Shown piece by piece: positions 10,985-22,215 of a stretch of 64,000 nt of DNA. Position 1 is the first letter of the stretch; each line of letters starts with the position of its first letter. Origin of the DNA: Platycnemis pennipes (taxonomy: Eukaryota; Arthropoda; Insecta; Odonata; Platycnemididae); contig OW121858.1 of the NCBI GenBank assembly GCA_933228895.1, positions 29,473,859 to 29,537,858 on the forward strand. Direction: 5' to 3'. The position numbers were made by a program, and so were the translations under genes. The notes under the pieces were generated by a model that was not told the origin of the DNA, ran no database searches, and saw only the letters and a program-made list of their open reading frames with translations.

Positions 10985-11375
10985 ATAACAGCAGCGGAGA
11001 AATCATGAGACTGGAAGAATTCGAAAACGTCTTAGAAGAAGCGGAAGAAGGATTTGAAGATAAATGGATCGATCGAGTGACAAACGAAGAAGTCTTAAGA
11101 AGAGTGGGAGAGAAGAGATGTCTACTGAAAACTCTTAAGAAGAAGACGGGAAAACTTAATAGGCAACATCTTGAGACACGATGGCCTGATGAAAACATTT
11201 GTCTTAGAGGGAGGAGTGAACGGGAAGAATGGAAAAGGCAGTCCGCGTATCAGATATATATGGAGCAATTCGTGAAGGATGTAAATGAGAGGAACTACGT
11301 CAATATGAAGATGTTGTGGCCGACAGAAGAATAGAGTGGAGGGCTGCGTCAAACCAATCCTAGGATATTATTGAC
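10985..11375 (+). pseudogene. Family-B LINE C-terminal fragment
   Basis: An open frame at 11005-11334 encodes 109 residues of the LINE C-terminus: KWIDRVTNEEVLRRVGEKR, a lysine/threonine-rich stretch, RWPDENICLRGRSEREEW, then MEQFVKDVNERNYVNMK. The following bases correspond to the usual ending EWRAASNQS read with errors. This is the best-preserved C-terminal part of the family in the window. It lacks the endonuclease and reverse-transcriptase domains, so it is a truncated relic. Confidence 0.8.
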
Positions 11376-11588
11376 GGATAGTCAGAAACCATATTCATTC
11401 AATCTAATTTGACGTCACTTTTCAATCACTACTCACCTAATACTGCTACCATTGTAAAAATCAGGGAATCCCATATCAGTTTACCTACAGAAAAGAAAAA
11501 AATTTGTAGGCATTAGTATAATAAAGTTACAAAATGGTTAATTTTTTATAATTATATAGGGATTTGAATAGGACTCTAATAAATTAAA

Positions 11589-12195
11589 CATCTACGCAAT
11601 ACCCTAAGTGCCAACGCAGGGTGTGTGGCAGGGATTGCAGATCACCAAACAAGCTAATATTTACGCGGAATTAAAAGCTACCACTGCAGATACAGAATGC
11701 TACAACAAAAATTCACCCCACCTATAGCCTTTTTGCCATTCTGACTATTATGTGCTAAATAATGGCTCGCGATATTAATGTCATTTTATGTCAACCCACA
11801 CGGCAATTTATCTCTCTAACCTTGTTTATCTGGACAAATCTAACACAATACGCAGGGGTTATTAATATATGTAAGCATCATTTTAGTGAACCTATCCATT
11901 TCGAAATTCTGCAGGAGATTTAATGGGAACTTTAACCTATAATTAGATAACGGTTCCCAAACTAGATCATCCATTAATTTCGATACATTAATTCATGTAC
12001 TACAGACTACTCCAACAATATTTCACCTATCACCTATCCCTTTGCTATGCTACCTATCGTGTTCTCCAATAGTACGCGGTAAAAATGAAATTTTTATACC
12101 TATTGATACGACGATTTATCACTCTAATCTTATTATTAACATGGTCGAATCTAGCATAATATCTGGGGTTGTTTTGAATATAAAGAATCCTATCT
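11589..12195 (-). mobile_element. CR1-like family A, composite 3' fragment
   Basis: The reverse strand carries the family-A terminus at 11589, then 3' UTR, then a degraded piece matching the end of its reverse transcriptase (about 11880-11975). A second UTR fragment follows and extends to 12195. The mixture suggests two truncated copies joined together. A family-B LINE begins immediately after. Confidence 0.7.
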
Positions 12196-12204
12196 GTTGT
12201 AAAT

Positions 12205-13860
12205 TACCATGGAAAGGAAAATGTCCTAATAACAGCCGAAGATCTATAAGAAGAAGACTTAGATATTGGTGTGCAGCACGAGAGAGAATAGGCCAATCAA
12301 TTAATGTGAAACCAGGAAAACAAAAACTCGAAGAGATGAAAAAGTTCTGTTACCTGGGAAGCCGAGTAACCAACGATGGATGAAGCAAGAAAGAAATAGT
12401 ATTCAGTAGAATAGCCCAGGCAAAGAAAGAAGAATAGATTTACATCTAGAAATACAAGCGGGCAGTTGTAGGAAAGCAATTAATCAGAATTTATCTCTGG
12501 AGCAAGTTTCTTTATGGCAGTGTGACATGGACGATAAAAGCAGCAAAGAAGTCAAGGTTGGAAGCATTCGAAGCGTCGTATATTAACAAGAATGATGAAG
12601 ATTAAATGGATCGACCGAGTGAAGTCTTCTATGAAGAGCAGGACAAAAGAAAGGAGTCTTATGAACACCTCAAGAAGAAGACGGGACAACGCAGTGGGTC
12701 ATATCTTAAAGACACGATATCCTGACTAAGATAATCGTCTCAGAGGGAAAAGTGAACGGGAATAATGGCAAAGGCAGGCCTCATGTATCATTAGATGTTT
12801 ATTAGAAGTGATGAAGAAAGTGAAATAGATTGGATACGTCCATATGTTTAAGAGATTTGCCGATATGAGAATCAAGTGAAGGCATTAGTGAAGAAATAAG
12901 CATATGCTGCGATTTGCTTAAGTAATAACACTTATAGCAAGAGACAGAGAAGGATCTGAATAAGATTGTAGTAACCTTGGAAAGGACAATTATAAGATAT
13001 CTGCTGAAGATCAATAAGAAGACTAAGATATTGGTGTGCAGCAAGAAAGATGAGGACAAAAAATAAAGAAAGGGGTACGACAAGGCTGTTCACTGGGTCC
13101 CATAATTTTTAAATTTTTATATCGAGAGAGCCGTCAACGAAATCAAAGAGAAGTCTTCTGGAGTGACTAGTGAGAAAAAAAGAGTATTCTGCTATTCGCT
13201 GATGACATAGCACTCGTAGCAGAGACAGAGAGGGATCTGAACAAGATTCTGATAACCATGGAAAGGACAATGGCCAGATACCAGCTTAAGATCAACAAGA
13301 AGAAGACTAAGATATTGGTGTGCGGTAAGAAAGAAGAAGCCAGTTAAACAACGTAATATGTACTAGGAAAACAAAAACTGGAAGAGGTGAAAGAGTTCTT
13401 TTGTTATTTGGGAAGCCGAGTAACCAACGACGGACGAAGCAAGAAAGAAATATTGAGTAGAATAGCCCAGGCAAAGAAGGCATTCTTTCAAAAGAAGAAT
13501 CTACTTACAGCTGGAAATACAAGCGTAGTAGTAAGGAGAAACAATTCATCAGAATGTACGTCTGAGGCATGTTTCTTATTATGGCAGTGAGGCATGTAAG
13601 ACGAAGACAGCAGCGGAGAAGAGAAGGGTGGAAGCATTCGAAACGTTGTGGGACTACAGGATAACTAGAAGATTAAATGGATCGATCGAGTGACAAACGA
13701 AGAAGCTTATGAAGACTGGTAGAGAAGAAAGAAGTCTTCCAAATACCCTAAGAAGAAGACAGGATAACTAAATAGGCCATATCTTAAAACACGATGGCCT
13801 GATGAAGACAATCGTCTTGGAGGGAAAAGTGGAAGGGAAGAATGGAGATACATAGATAGA
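12205..13860 (+). pseudogene. Family-B LINE cluster with intact FADD box
   Basis: At least two overlapping copies are arranged head to tail. The first (12205-12800) has the LGSRVTNDG region near 12355 and C-terminal remnants. The second has KKGVRQGCSLGPIIF near 13065-13110, then FADDIALVAETERDL starting about 13186, continuous to about 13345. VTNDGRSKKEILSRIAQ follows at 13420-13480 and YGSEACKTKTAAEKRR near 13580-13630. The FADD aspartates are intact, but a stop and frameshift separate this block from GVRQG, so the enzyme is dead. The arrangement is that of an RTE-like non-LTR polymerase. Confidence 0.85.
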
Positions 13861-13869
13861 TAGATATCT

Positions 13870-14060
13870 TTTTAATGCTCAATACTCATACTTATAATTA
13901 TACAATGAATGAAATAACTTCAGCTTCAGGTAGCTTACAAGGGAAAACCTGAAGAAAGCTACCATCAGAAACAAAAGTGTTAGAATTCAAGTGCTGAACA
14001 TTCAAATGCAAGGCGTTATAAAAATATAAAAAATATAAAGAATATATATATTGTAAATAA
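13870..14060 (+). repeat. Dispersed repeat I, copy 1
   Basis: This segment matches the reverse complement of about 40860-41000. It shares an 'accatcagaaacaaaagtg' block and the A+T-rich tract near 14020-14045 with repeating 'ataaaaaatataaa'. It lies between family-B LINE fragments. No protein family was recognised. Confidence 0.6.
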
Positions 14061-14099
14061 AGAGACACGTGCCTGACGGCTTGAAACATATATTCGGAA

Positions 14100-14574
14100 G
14101 TAAGAAATTTCTTCCTCGAATATTAAATCTGAAGCATGCCTCTATTAGTGGCAGTGAGGCTTGGAAGATGACAAGCAAAGAAGTCAAAGCTGGAACCATT
14201 CGAAATGCCGTGCATAAACATAAAGAGTGATGAAGATTAAAAAGGGTATGGAGGGAGTGGAGTCAACAAGAGATGTTCAAAGATGAGCGGAAGGACGCAG
14301 AAGTCGTCTGAACACCTTGGGAAGAAAAAAGGGATCATCTTAGTCGGTTATTTCTTAAGACACGATGAAGACCTGATGAAGACAGTCGTCTTAGATGGAA
14401 AATTGAACGAAAGAGAACGGAAAAGGCTTCCTCGTGTATCCGATATGATGGATAGCAGGTAATGAAGGATGCGAAAGGCAAGAAATAGGTAAACATGAAG
14501 AGATCAGCCGATAGAAGAAGTCAGTGGAGATCTGCGTCATACCAATCTCAGAATTGATGACTTATGATGATGAT
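14100..14574 (+). pseudogene. Family-B LINE 3' end with GAT tail
   Basis: The fragment contains the degraded C-terminal coding part (SEAWKMTSKEVKAG near 14150) and ends with sequence encoding WRSASYQSQN and a short GATGATGATG tail at 14565-14574. Simple-repeat 3' tails of this kind are usual for RTE-type elements. The tail directly abuts the 152-bp tandem array. Confidence 0.75.
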
Positions 14575-14579
14575 GCGTA

Positions 14580-15715
14580 AAAAAGCAGCTTCCAAAGCAG
14601 TTTGCATCAATATATCGTCTCCTAACGAACGCAAAACTGTAGTGAACATGAATCTAATGTCTCAAGATGCCTACAGCACACTTTTTGTACCTGGTCTTAG
14701 ATATTACCTGACGAAAACTGCAGCCATTAATGATTAATACATTTTTTCGTAGTTTTAATCAATATGTCATCTCCAAACGAACGTAAAACTGCAGTCAACA
14801 TGAATATAATGTCTCAAGATGCCTACAGCAGACTTTTTCTACCTTGATATTACCTGACGAAAACTGCAGCCATTATTACATTTTTTCGTAGGTTACATCA
14901 ACATATTATTTCCAAACGAACGTAAAACTGCAGTCAACATGAATGTAATGTCTCAAGATGCCTACAGCAGACTTTTACTATCTAGATGTACATATTACCT
15001 GACGAAAACTGTAGCCATTAATGATTAATACATTTTTTCGTAGTTTTTATCAATATATCATCTCCGAAAGGAAAGTAAAACTGCAGTCAACAAGAATATA
15101 ATGTCTCAAGATGCCTACAGCACACTTTTGGTACCTGGTCGTAGACATTACCTGACGAAAACTGCAGCCATTAATGAGTTATACTCTTTTTTTGTAGTTT
15201 ACATCAATATATCGTATCAAAAAGATCGTAAATTGCTGTCAACATGAATCTAATGTCTCAATATGCCAACAGCAGTCTTTTTCTACCTAGGTGTAGATAT
15301 AACCTGACAAAAGCTGTAGCCATTAATGAGTTATACACTTTTTCGTACTTTACATCAATATATCATCTCCCAAACGAACGTAAAACTGCAGTCAACATGA
15401 ATCTAATGTCTCAATATGCCTACAGCAGTCGTTTTCTACCTGTTTGTAGATATTACCTGACGAAAACTGCAGCCATTAATGAGCAATACATTTTTTCGTA
15501 GTTTTAATCAATATATCATCTCCAAACGAACGTAAAACTGCAGTCAACATGAATCTATTGTATGCAGAACATCTCTAAGAGGCAATACAACAAGAGTTTT
15601 TCAACCTGAATGTGGATTTCAATGGATGAAAAGTACAGCAATTAATCACTATCATATTCATTCGTAAAGTACGTCGATTCAGTAATTCCCATTCGATCCA
15701 GAAGTCAGTCAACAC
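14580..15715. repeat. Satellite-like tandem array, about 152-bp unit
   Basis: The landmark AAAACTGCAGTCAACATGAA, or close variants, recurs at about 14633, 14785, 14924, 15077, 15230, 15382 and 15534, giving periods of 139-153 bp. A final, strongly diverged unit ends near 15715. Each unit carries a second CTGCAG in 'gaaaactgcagcc', so CTGCAG sites occur at roughly half-unit spacing. The 85-codon frame at 15244-15501 spans two units that happen to be 153 bp apart and in register. It is best treated as repeat, not gene. Confidence 0.9.
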
Positions 15716-15756
15716 GTATCAGTGGTATACAGGACATACCTGATGGACCACCGCAT

Positions 15757-16565
15757 ACTTCTGTGCCTGGACAAGGGTGGGAACGTCTAAGTGATTTAGG
15801 ACGAGACTTTAATATCGGGCATTGCTGTCCCCTCCCCACCCCTCATAATCATCCCCCACCGAACCTCACCCTTTTATTTCTTCTACCTATTTTTTTCGAA
15901 CCAAAGGGGGGTTGGATCCTCCCACACACCCACCCCTTCGCTGGCGTCAGGTTTTCGGACAAAGGAGGGGGTGAAGGGGTTTGAGTGGAAGGCAGGTGCG
16001 TGGGGGAGGGAGGGGGTTGTAAGTTCCCGGGGAGTTTCGCAAACTTTGTCGTACGGATCCAGGAGAGGGTGGAAATAATAAAAAAATAGGGGATGATGGT
16101 GGGGAGGTGTTTTTTTCTGTGGGGGTTTGGCTTAACTCCCTCCCTCCCACACTACCCCCTGTTTTTCTCCTCAAATGCGTCGAGTCCTGGTTCCACCCCC
16201 ACTCCGAATTGACCTCATCCTGGAGGGGTGGGAGCTCGTCTCCCATTGGTGGGGAGTCCTGCGCATGCGCGATGCGTGTCGGCTCTCCTTACACCCTTTC
16301 TCCAACCCTCACACACACCCCCCTTCCTCTTCCCAGCACCCTCTGAATCTCCTTCTTCGACCTCGAACAAGTTTCCACCCCCTCTCTTGGGAGTGAGGGG
16401 TGGTTGAGAGGGACCGAAAGGGGGGTGGCATCCCTCGTAGTCGCCACCCACTTTCAGGGGGGGTGTGGGCTGCCTTTGCACCCTCCCAACACCACCCACT
16501 GGGGGTGGGATACAGTGGGGGGGATGAGTATCGTAGGGGTTGTTTGCACTCTTCAAAAATATCCC
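15757..16565. other. Low-complexity G-run/C-run island
   Basis: The sequence is dominated by runs of G on one strand alternating with runs of C, for example 'ggggtggttgagaggg' near 16397 and 'gggggtggg' near 16500. Six overlapping frames of 60-113 codons appear on both strands because TAA, TAG and TGA are rare in such composition. None has a domain. The G-runs could form quadruplexes. It ends abruptly near 16565. Confidence 0.6.
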
Positions 16566-16830
16566 TCAAACGGACTGTGCACGGTACGACTCAAATGTCT
16601 GTACGGTTTAGAAATAAATATCCCTTGATAATTCTCGTTGGAATCCAATGTGATGGATTTAGTTAAAGAATTAAAAGTACTCTGTACATCAGGAGTGGTC
16701 GATAGGGAAATTTCATTCAAATAACAAATATATATAATCAAAATACATATATAGTGAGGTTAAAAGTTGATGACGTTACGTTCTTAACAACTACGTATTG
16801 CAACATATGGATATGTTAGGGTTACAACGC
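16566..16830. other. Unclassified A+T-rich sequence
   Basis: No repeat family, TIR or frame of interest was recognised. It separates the G-rich island from the family-D element. Confidence 0.3.
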
Positions 16831-17373
16831 AATGGGGGCGTTAACTCGGAACCGAAATCGCAATTTTGTATACGAAATTGTTAGATGGAAACGGATCAAA
16901 GAAATTTAGTGAACAAAATTAATCTTCTAACCACAACCATTCACTTCAATAAATAAAAAATTAAAATAAGCAAAAGGTGACGCCCACCGAAAATGCTGCT
17001 ATGATAACATTGACGTAATTTTCCTCCCGTTCTTGACTGCTTTTAGGGGAAGGGAAGGGAGTGGAGGGGGGTTCTCGGAAGGTCTGCTAACACAGATGCT
17101 GTCGTAACTGCTCCGACTGGCAGAGTCAGCTGTGTCCCCCCCCCCAATTGCGATAAGACGAAGTAGCTTCGCGGGCTCAGTTGTGATTGGACGAAGTCGT
17201 TATACGTCAGAGGTTGCACCACACCCACTTTTCCGAAAGGGTTAAAAACATTAGTTTTTCGACGCCTATAACTCGAGAAATAATTGACGGATCGAAAAAC
17301 GGAAAAATATGGGTCCTTTTATTTTACAAACTCTATCATATCTGGCAATAAAAATATGGTAAATGACCCCATT
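16831..17373 (+). mobile_element. Family-D transposon-like repeat, copy 1
   Basis: The left end reads AATGGGGGCGTTAACTCGG and the right end GGTAAATGACCCCATT. These are imperfect inverted repeats of AATGGGG(N)CGTTTAC. Internal landmarks are GGTGACGCCCACCGAAAA and TTGTGATTGGACGAAGTCG. Other copies are at 19488-20020 (-), 49992-50215 (truncated) and 60666-61557 (internally duplicated). No transposase is seen. The duplication at the target is not clear enough to assign a superfamily. Confidence 0.65.
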
Positions 17374-17543
17374 AAGACATCGTTTGTTTGACCACTCAGA
17401 GCTGACAAAAAACGCCCCTGATAAAAATCCTAGCAGTATCATTTCTCGCACTGATTAAATCCCTAACTTTATAGAAAGCGCATGTAACATTCTTGTGTTT
17501 ATCGTGTAAAGAATATCCTAAGACCGTATGGAGACAAAATGTT

Positions 17544-18462
17544 CGTAGCTGGGCAAAGTTAATCCAAAAATTAACTTCGTTCATGCATTAAAAGCTACTC
17601 AAAATGTTAACTTCGTTAATCGTTAAATCGTTATCTTGATGAAAATTTAACGTCAGTTAAAGTTATCTGTTAAAGTTAAAAAGGTATATGAAGTTGTAGG
17701 CAATTTTGAATTATATGCCACTTAACAATAACGTATTTTTAATGCCAATGAATATAAAAAGAATTTCGTGGTCAAAAATACTTAATAAACAGTATAGCTT
17801 AGGTAAAATAGACTTATACACATGTGGTATGGAGTTTCATAGTAATATACCGTTTCCGTCAGTAAAGTTGGACCTGACGCTGTTTGTATTTGATTGTGGA
17901 AATAGAAACCTTGGGATACGCCGCTACTGGTTGCTGCAATACCAAAAGATTCACCAATATTTAGCTGGCGTAGTATTTTTGCCATTAGATGGTGAAAAAA
18001 CTATTGCCAGTCCTATTGACATAAGAAGAATCCACAGCTCTTGAAGAAGCCTTAGACTTGGTTTTCGTTTTCCCGCGAGTTGATCCTGCCTTTACTTTTT
18101 CTTCAAATTGGACGTATTTAGATGCATGCGTCTTTTCATGTCTTGTTTATTGTTTAAGGTGGAAACGTGAGCCTTGACTGTGTAAATTGTGTCTGTAAAA
18201 GTTATGTAACAGTCTGATTGCAGTACATTCGCTGAGTTCTCTAGATTGAATTCTCAACACAACTCCTTCAAAAAGTTATTACATGGCAATCCAGATGGCT
18301 CTGAACAAAAGTGACGGACCTAAACTAACGGAATTAAAAGTTAACGGAAGTTAATAAGGCCGTTAATAGTTTTTGGATTTAACTTCAAAGTTAAATCGTT
18401 AAGCAATATGTTAACTTCGTTAATTAACGATTAACGGATTAACGCTTTTCTGCCCAGCTATG
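17544..18462 (-). mobile_element. hAT-like element with 8-bp target duplication
   Basis: The octamer AAAATGTT flanks both sides (17536-17543 and 18463-18470). The ends are CGTAGCTGGGCA on the left and TGCCCAGCTATG on the right, which are complementary except at one base. Many TTAAC motifs form a looser inverted subterminal zone. On the reverse strand, about 18230-17990 encodes a basic segment in two overlapping frames (TVKAHVSTLNNKQDMKRR, then HASKYVQFEEKVK) that faintly resembles the BED-finger region of hAT transposases. The zinc-binding residues are not clear. A 112-codon plus-strand frame (17706-18044) has no known domain. Confidence 0.7.
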
Positions 18463-18471
18463 AAAATGTTA

Positions 18472-18711
18472 TTAGGTCTAACGATCTCTTAGATAGAAAG
18501 ACTTAAATTGTTTCCAACAATAGCTCCTTGCCATTGCCCAGACATTGTTTTCACTGTCTCCACACCCTCAGTCATTCAATGGTGAGAAGAAAGCCACTCT
18601 TGACTCTCCTAAGACGCAGTTGAGATGATCTGTCATGTCCTAAAACCTTAAAGACAAGGCTTAAATCGTTCCCAAAATAAACTGCTCGTCATTGATATGT
18701 CATTGTTTCAT
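18472..18711 (-). repeat. Dispersed repeat H, uninterrupted copy
   Basis: This is the inverted counterpart of 1-276 plus 1734-1786. It runs through the point where the 5' copy is broken at TTAA, reading CTTTAAGG-like sequence near 18647, and so acts as an approximate empty site for that insertion. Confidence 0.6.
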
Positions 18712-19310
18712 AAGACATCATCATCGTTGGTCGTCAATCCTCGGATTGGTTTGACGCAGCTCTCCACTGAGTTCTACTATCGCATTATCTCTTCATATTC
18801 GCGTATTTCTGCTCTTTCACATCCTTCAAGACTTGTTCCATACATCTCACAATACGAAGACTTCCTTTTCTATTCTCCCCGTTCACTTGTCCTTCGACGT
18901 TTGTCTTTATCAGGCCATCGTGTCTTAAGACATAGCCGATTAGATTGTCTCGTCTTCTTATTAGGGTTTACATAAGACTTCTTTCTTTTCTTCCACTCTT
19001 CTTAACATTACCTCGTTACTCACTCGGTCGATCCAGTTTTATCTTCATCATTCATATGTTATTTTAACGACGTTTCGGATGCTTCCACCCTTTTCTTCTC
19101 CGCTGCTGTCGTCGTCCATGCCTCACTACAATTAAGAAAACATGCTCCAGATGTACGTCGTGATAGAATTGTTTCTCCTTACTTCTAAGCTTGTACTTCC
19201 AGCTGCAAGTAGATTCTTCCTTTGAAAGGATGCCGTCTTTGCCTGGGCTATTCTACTAACTATTTCTTTCTTGTCTCTTCCTTCATCAGTGAAAATAGAA
19301 TTCCCTAAAT
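18712..19310 (-). pseudogene. Family-B LINE 3' half, reverse strand
   Basis: The reverse strand begins, in element order, near 19310 with the VTNDG region and the sequence for RIAQAK. It continues through the YGSEAWTT-like block (about 19110) and the lysine-rich C-terminus, and ends at 18712 in a GATGATGATG tail. Frames are broken. It is in opposite orientation to the copies at 7.8-14.6 kb. Confidence 0.8.
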
Positions 19311-19379
19311 GCTATTAATCTTCCCAACCATAAATATACTTAAATTTAAGCAAATAATTTAAAAAGAAAAGACTCAGAA

Positions 19380-20310
19380 ATTGTTTGCAATATTTTGCGA
19401 CCTCCAACTTAGTGTGGTAGATGATCATAAAATTTGGGAAATCGATTATGGAACTGGCACATTCGAAATGTCCTTCTTTCCTCGTACAATGGGGTCGTTT
19501 ACCACATTTTTATTGACGAATCTGATAGAGTTTGTAAAATAAAAGGACCCGTATTTTTCCGTTTTTTGATCCGTCAATTATTTATCGAGTTATAAGCGGC
19601 GAAAAACTGATGTTCTTAACCCTTTCGGAAAAGTGGGCGTGGTGCAACCTCTGACGTATGTCGACTTCGTTCAATCAGAACTGAACCCGCGAAGCTACTT
19701 TGCCTTATCCTAATGGGGATACACAGCTGACTCTGCGAATGGGAGCGATTGCGACAGGATCTGTGCGAGCAGACATTCCGAGAACCCCCCTCCACTCTCT
19801 TCCCTTCCCCTAAAAGCAGTCAAGAACGGAAGAAAAATGACGTCATAGGTATCACAGCAGTTTTTTAGGTGGGCGTCACCTTTTGATTATTTTAATTTTT
19901 GATTTATGAGTGAATGGTTGTGGTTAGAAGATTAATTTTTTCACTAAAATTCTTTTTTCGTTTCCATCTAACGATTTCGTGTACAAAATTGCTATTTCGG
20001 TTCCAAGTAAACGCACCCATCATGGGCATGAATAGCTGTGAATATATCCAATAGCACAAATATGAGTGTGTCAATGGATAGCATAGGTAAATAATTGCAT
20101 TTTGGCATAAGGACTTTAAGATAACCCAACTAGCAGCATGCTTTTTGCCTACTTCCTTTGCTTTTTTTATCTTTTGTATTACATTGTGAAGTTTGGGGTA
20201 GCATATGATGAGCAATCTTTTTTAAGCGTGATAAGAAATTCATGTTTAGTGTGAATTCACCCCCTGCCACACATCTTTATGGTGGCCTGCAGGGTATTGT
20301 GTAGATGTAG
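19380..20310 (+). mobile_element. CR1-like family A 3' UTR split by family D
   Basis: Upstream (19380-19487) matches the 3' UTR of the subfamily seen at 42.2 kb, including 'gtcc' before 'ctcgtacaat'. The UTR resumes after 20020 with 'gaatatatccaata' and ends at 20310 in GTAGATGTAG. The break is filled by a family-D element, so D inserted after this CR1-like copy was in place. Confidence 0.75.
19488..20020 (-). mobile_element. Family-D repeat, copy 2 (reverse)
   Basis: The copy runs from AATGGGGTCGTTTACC to the complement of the left end near 20020. It contains the reverse of the GGTGACGCCCACC and CAGTTGTGATTGG landmarks. It lies inside a CR1-like 3' UTR, which shows that family D moves as a unit of about 0.53 kb. 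Confidence 0.65.
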
Positions 20311-21240
20311 CTCAGACACATAAAAAATTGCCACAATTTATATCTGTGGGAATATGACGAACCGTATCTTTATCATTTTGTTTTTGGATTCACCTGTAAA
20401 TGTGCCCAGAACGTTTCTATAATGTTGCTCAGATACATAAAAAATTGCTAATTCAATTTATATCAATTTATATGACGGACCGTATCTGTACCATTTTGTT
20501 GCTATATCCACTTTTTGATGATGCTAGAATGTTGCTGTAATTTTGCTAAAATCCATAAATGTGGCTACCTATTCTATCTCAACGAACATTTCTATGACGC
20601 ATTGAACTCTTTACCCTGATTAATATTACACAATCTTATGCAAGCACGGAAATAATTTGAGTGTCCGTAAAAAATTCATTCGCTAATGGGCCACGTTGCC
20701 ATGTCAATATAATATTTTTGTAGCAAAATCCACCTTTAAACGTTGCCGGAATGTTGATATAATGTTGCTCATCCACATCAAAATATTGCTCCAATTTATA
20801 CCCAAGGGAGTATTATGGACCGTATCTAAATAGTTTTATTGCTGGACCCACATTTAAAAGTTGCCAGAACGTTTCTTTAAAGGTGCTGAAATGTTTAGAA
20901 ATAGTCGCTCTAATTTCTCTCCGAATCTCCACAAGTATTTCGGTATTGAACCCTTTTCTTGGATTCAGATTAGGTAGTTATTTTTAAGTACGTACCTAAC
21001 TGTTGTGTCCGTACTAATTCCATTCGCTTGTGGACAAGGGTTACCATATCTACATCATTTTTATGGCCAGATCTACCTTTAAAACGTTGCCAGAATGTTG
21101 CTAGAAAGTTGTCCATATGTTTAAGAAAGTTGCTACAGTCTCTATCTAGACGAATGTGAATGTATTGAACTGTTTTTCCTCATTCAGTTTTTATGATCGC
21201 ATGTAAGCATGGAGATAATTATATAAAAAACGGTAAAATT
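20311..21240. repeat. Degenerate tandem-like region with GTTGC motifs
   Basis: Motifs such as 'gttgccagaa(c/t)gtt', 'ggaccgtatct' (about 20350, 20470, 20820) and 'aatgttgctca(g/t)a' recur at irregular spacing. The pattern suggests an old higher-order array with a unit of several hundred bases. No coding region is present. Confidence 0.5.
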
Positions 21241-21409
21241 ATCTTTTACTTTTGTAAAAAAATAAAATCTGTCAGTTGAAATATTATTTAAGGTTACTCA
21301 TAAAAATTTTATTCCTTACAACTGCCCCTCTGTACATAATGAAGAATGCTGTTTCTAAAAGTTCTGCACAATAAGAAGCCGAACTTAGCTGGTATGCCAA
21401 TTCTTTAAA

Positions 21410-22215
21410 AAAAGGTTGCCAACAGCAACTCTCCAAGTTGTTGAATCTAGAAACGTTGTTGATATGTTAACATTGCAACATTGCTATGGACTACATCCAG
21501 ACTCCATAAAGACTTTAAGCTAAATGTTTTAAAAAAATGCTGCTAAGAGCAACTATAAGTTGCTCATGCAACCTTGCAATCTTTGTTATAAACTCCATCC
21601 AGACTATAAACACTTTAAGCTGATTTTTGAAAAAAAAATTGCCAAGAGCAACTCAGATTTCTTGAATTTGGAAACATTGTTGATATGTTAACATTGCAAC
21701 CTTACTTTGGACTCCATCCAGGTACTAAGAGGAAGAAAAGGCATGGATGGAAGGAAAGGAAGATGGAATATCACCGAGTTAACCTTGAGAAAGTGATTGC
21801 TCAGACACTAACACTTAAAGACTTTAAGCTAAATCCTCAAAAATAGGTTGCCAAGAGTTACTCAAAGTTGTTGAATTTGGAAACATTGTTGTTATGTTAA
21901 CATTGCAACTTTAGTACGGAATCCATCCAGACTCCATAAAAGACTTTAAGCTAAATATTAAAAAAAAGGTTGCCAAGAGCAACCTAAGTCGTTAAATTTG
22001 GAAAAATTGTTGATATGTTAACATTGCAACTTAAGTACAGACGGTAGGACGGTAGGTAGGAAGGAAGGATGGTAAAGACTCTATAAAGACCTTTAAGCTA
22101 AATCTTCAAAAAAAAAGGTTGCCGAGAGCAACGCAAAGTCGTTAAATTTGGAAACATTGTTGATATGTTAACATTGCAACTTTACTATGGACTTCATCCC
22201 AAGTCTATAAAGAGA
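21410..22215. repeat. Tandem array with ATGTTAACATTGCAAC units
   Basis: ATGTTAACATTGCAAC or close forms start near 21463, 21685, 21894, 22015 and 22165. Each is preceded by 'ttgaatttggaaacattg' and by GGTTGCCAAGAGCAAC, which is itself a short inverted repeat (GTTGC/GCAAC). Basic spacing is about 120-150 bp, with longer gaps where GGAAGGAA-type simple repeats are inserted (about 21730 and 22050). Confidence 0.75.

Noticed and set aside
15244..15501. 85-codon repetitive protein
   Set aside because: It spans two satellite units that happen to be 153 bp apart. Neighbouring units shift the frame, so coding constraint is unlikely.
14580..15715. CRISPR-like array
   Set aside because: The repeat covers the whole 152-bp unit with no unique spacers, and the genome is eukaryotic.
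16107..16569. Several overlapping frames of 70-113 codons on both strands
   Set aside because: They all arise from the low stop-codon frequency of G-run/C-run sequence. None has a domain or codon pattern favouring one frame.
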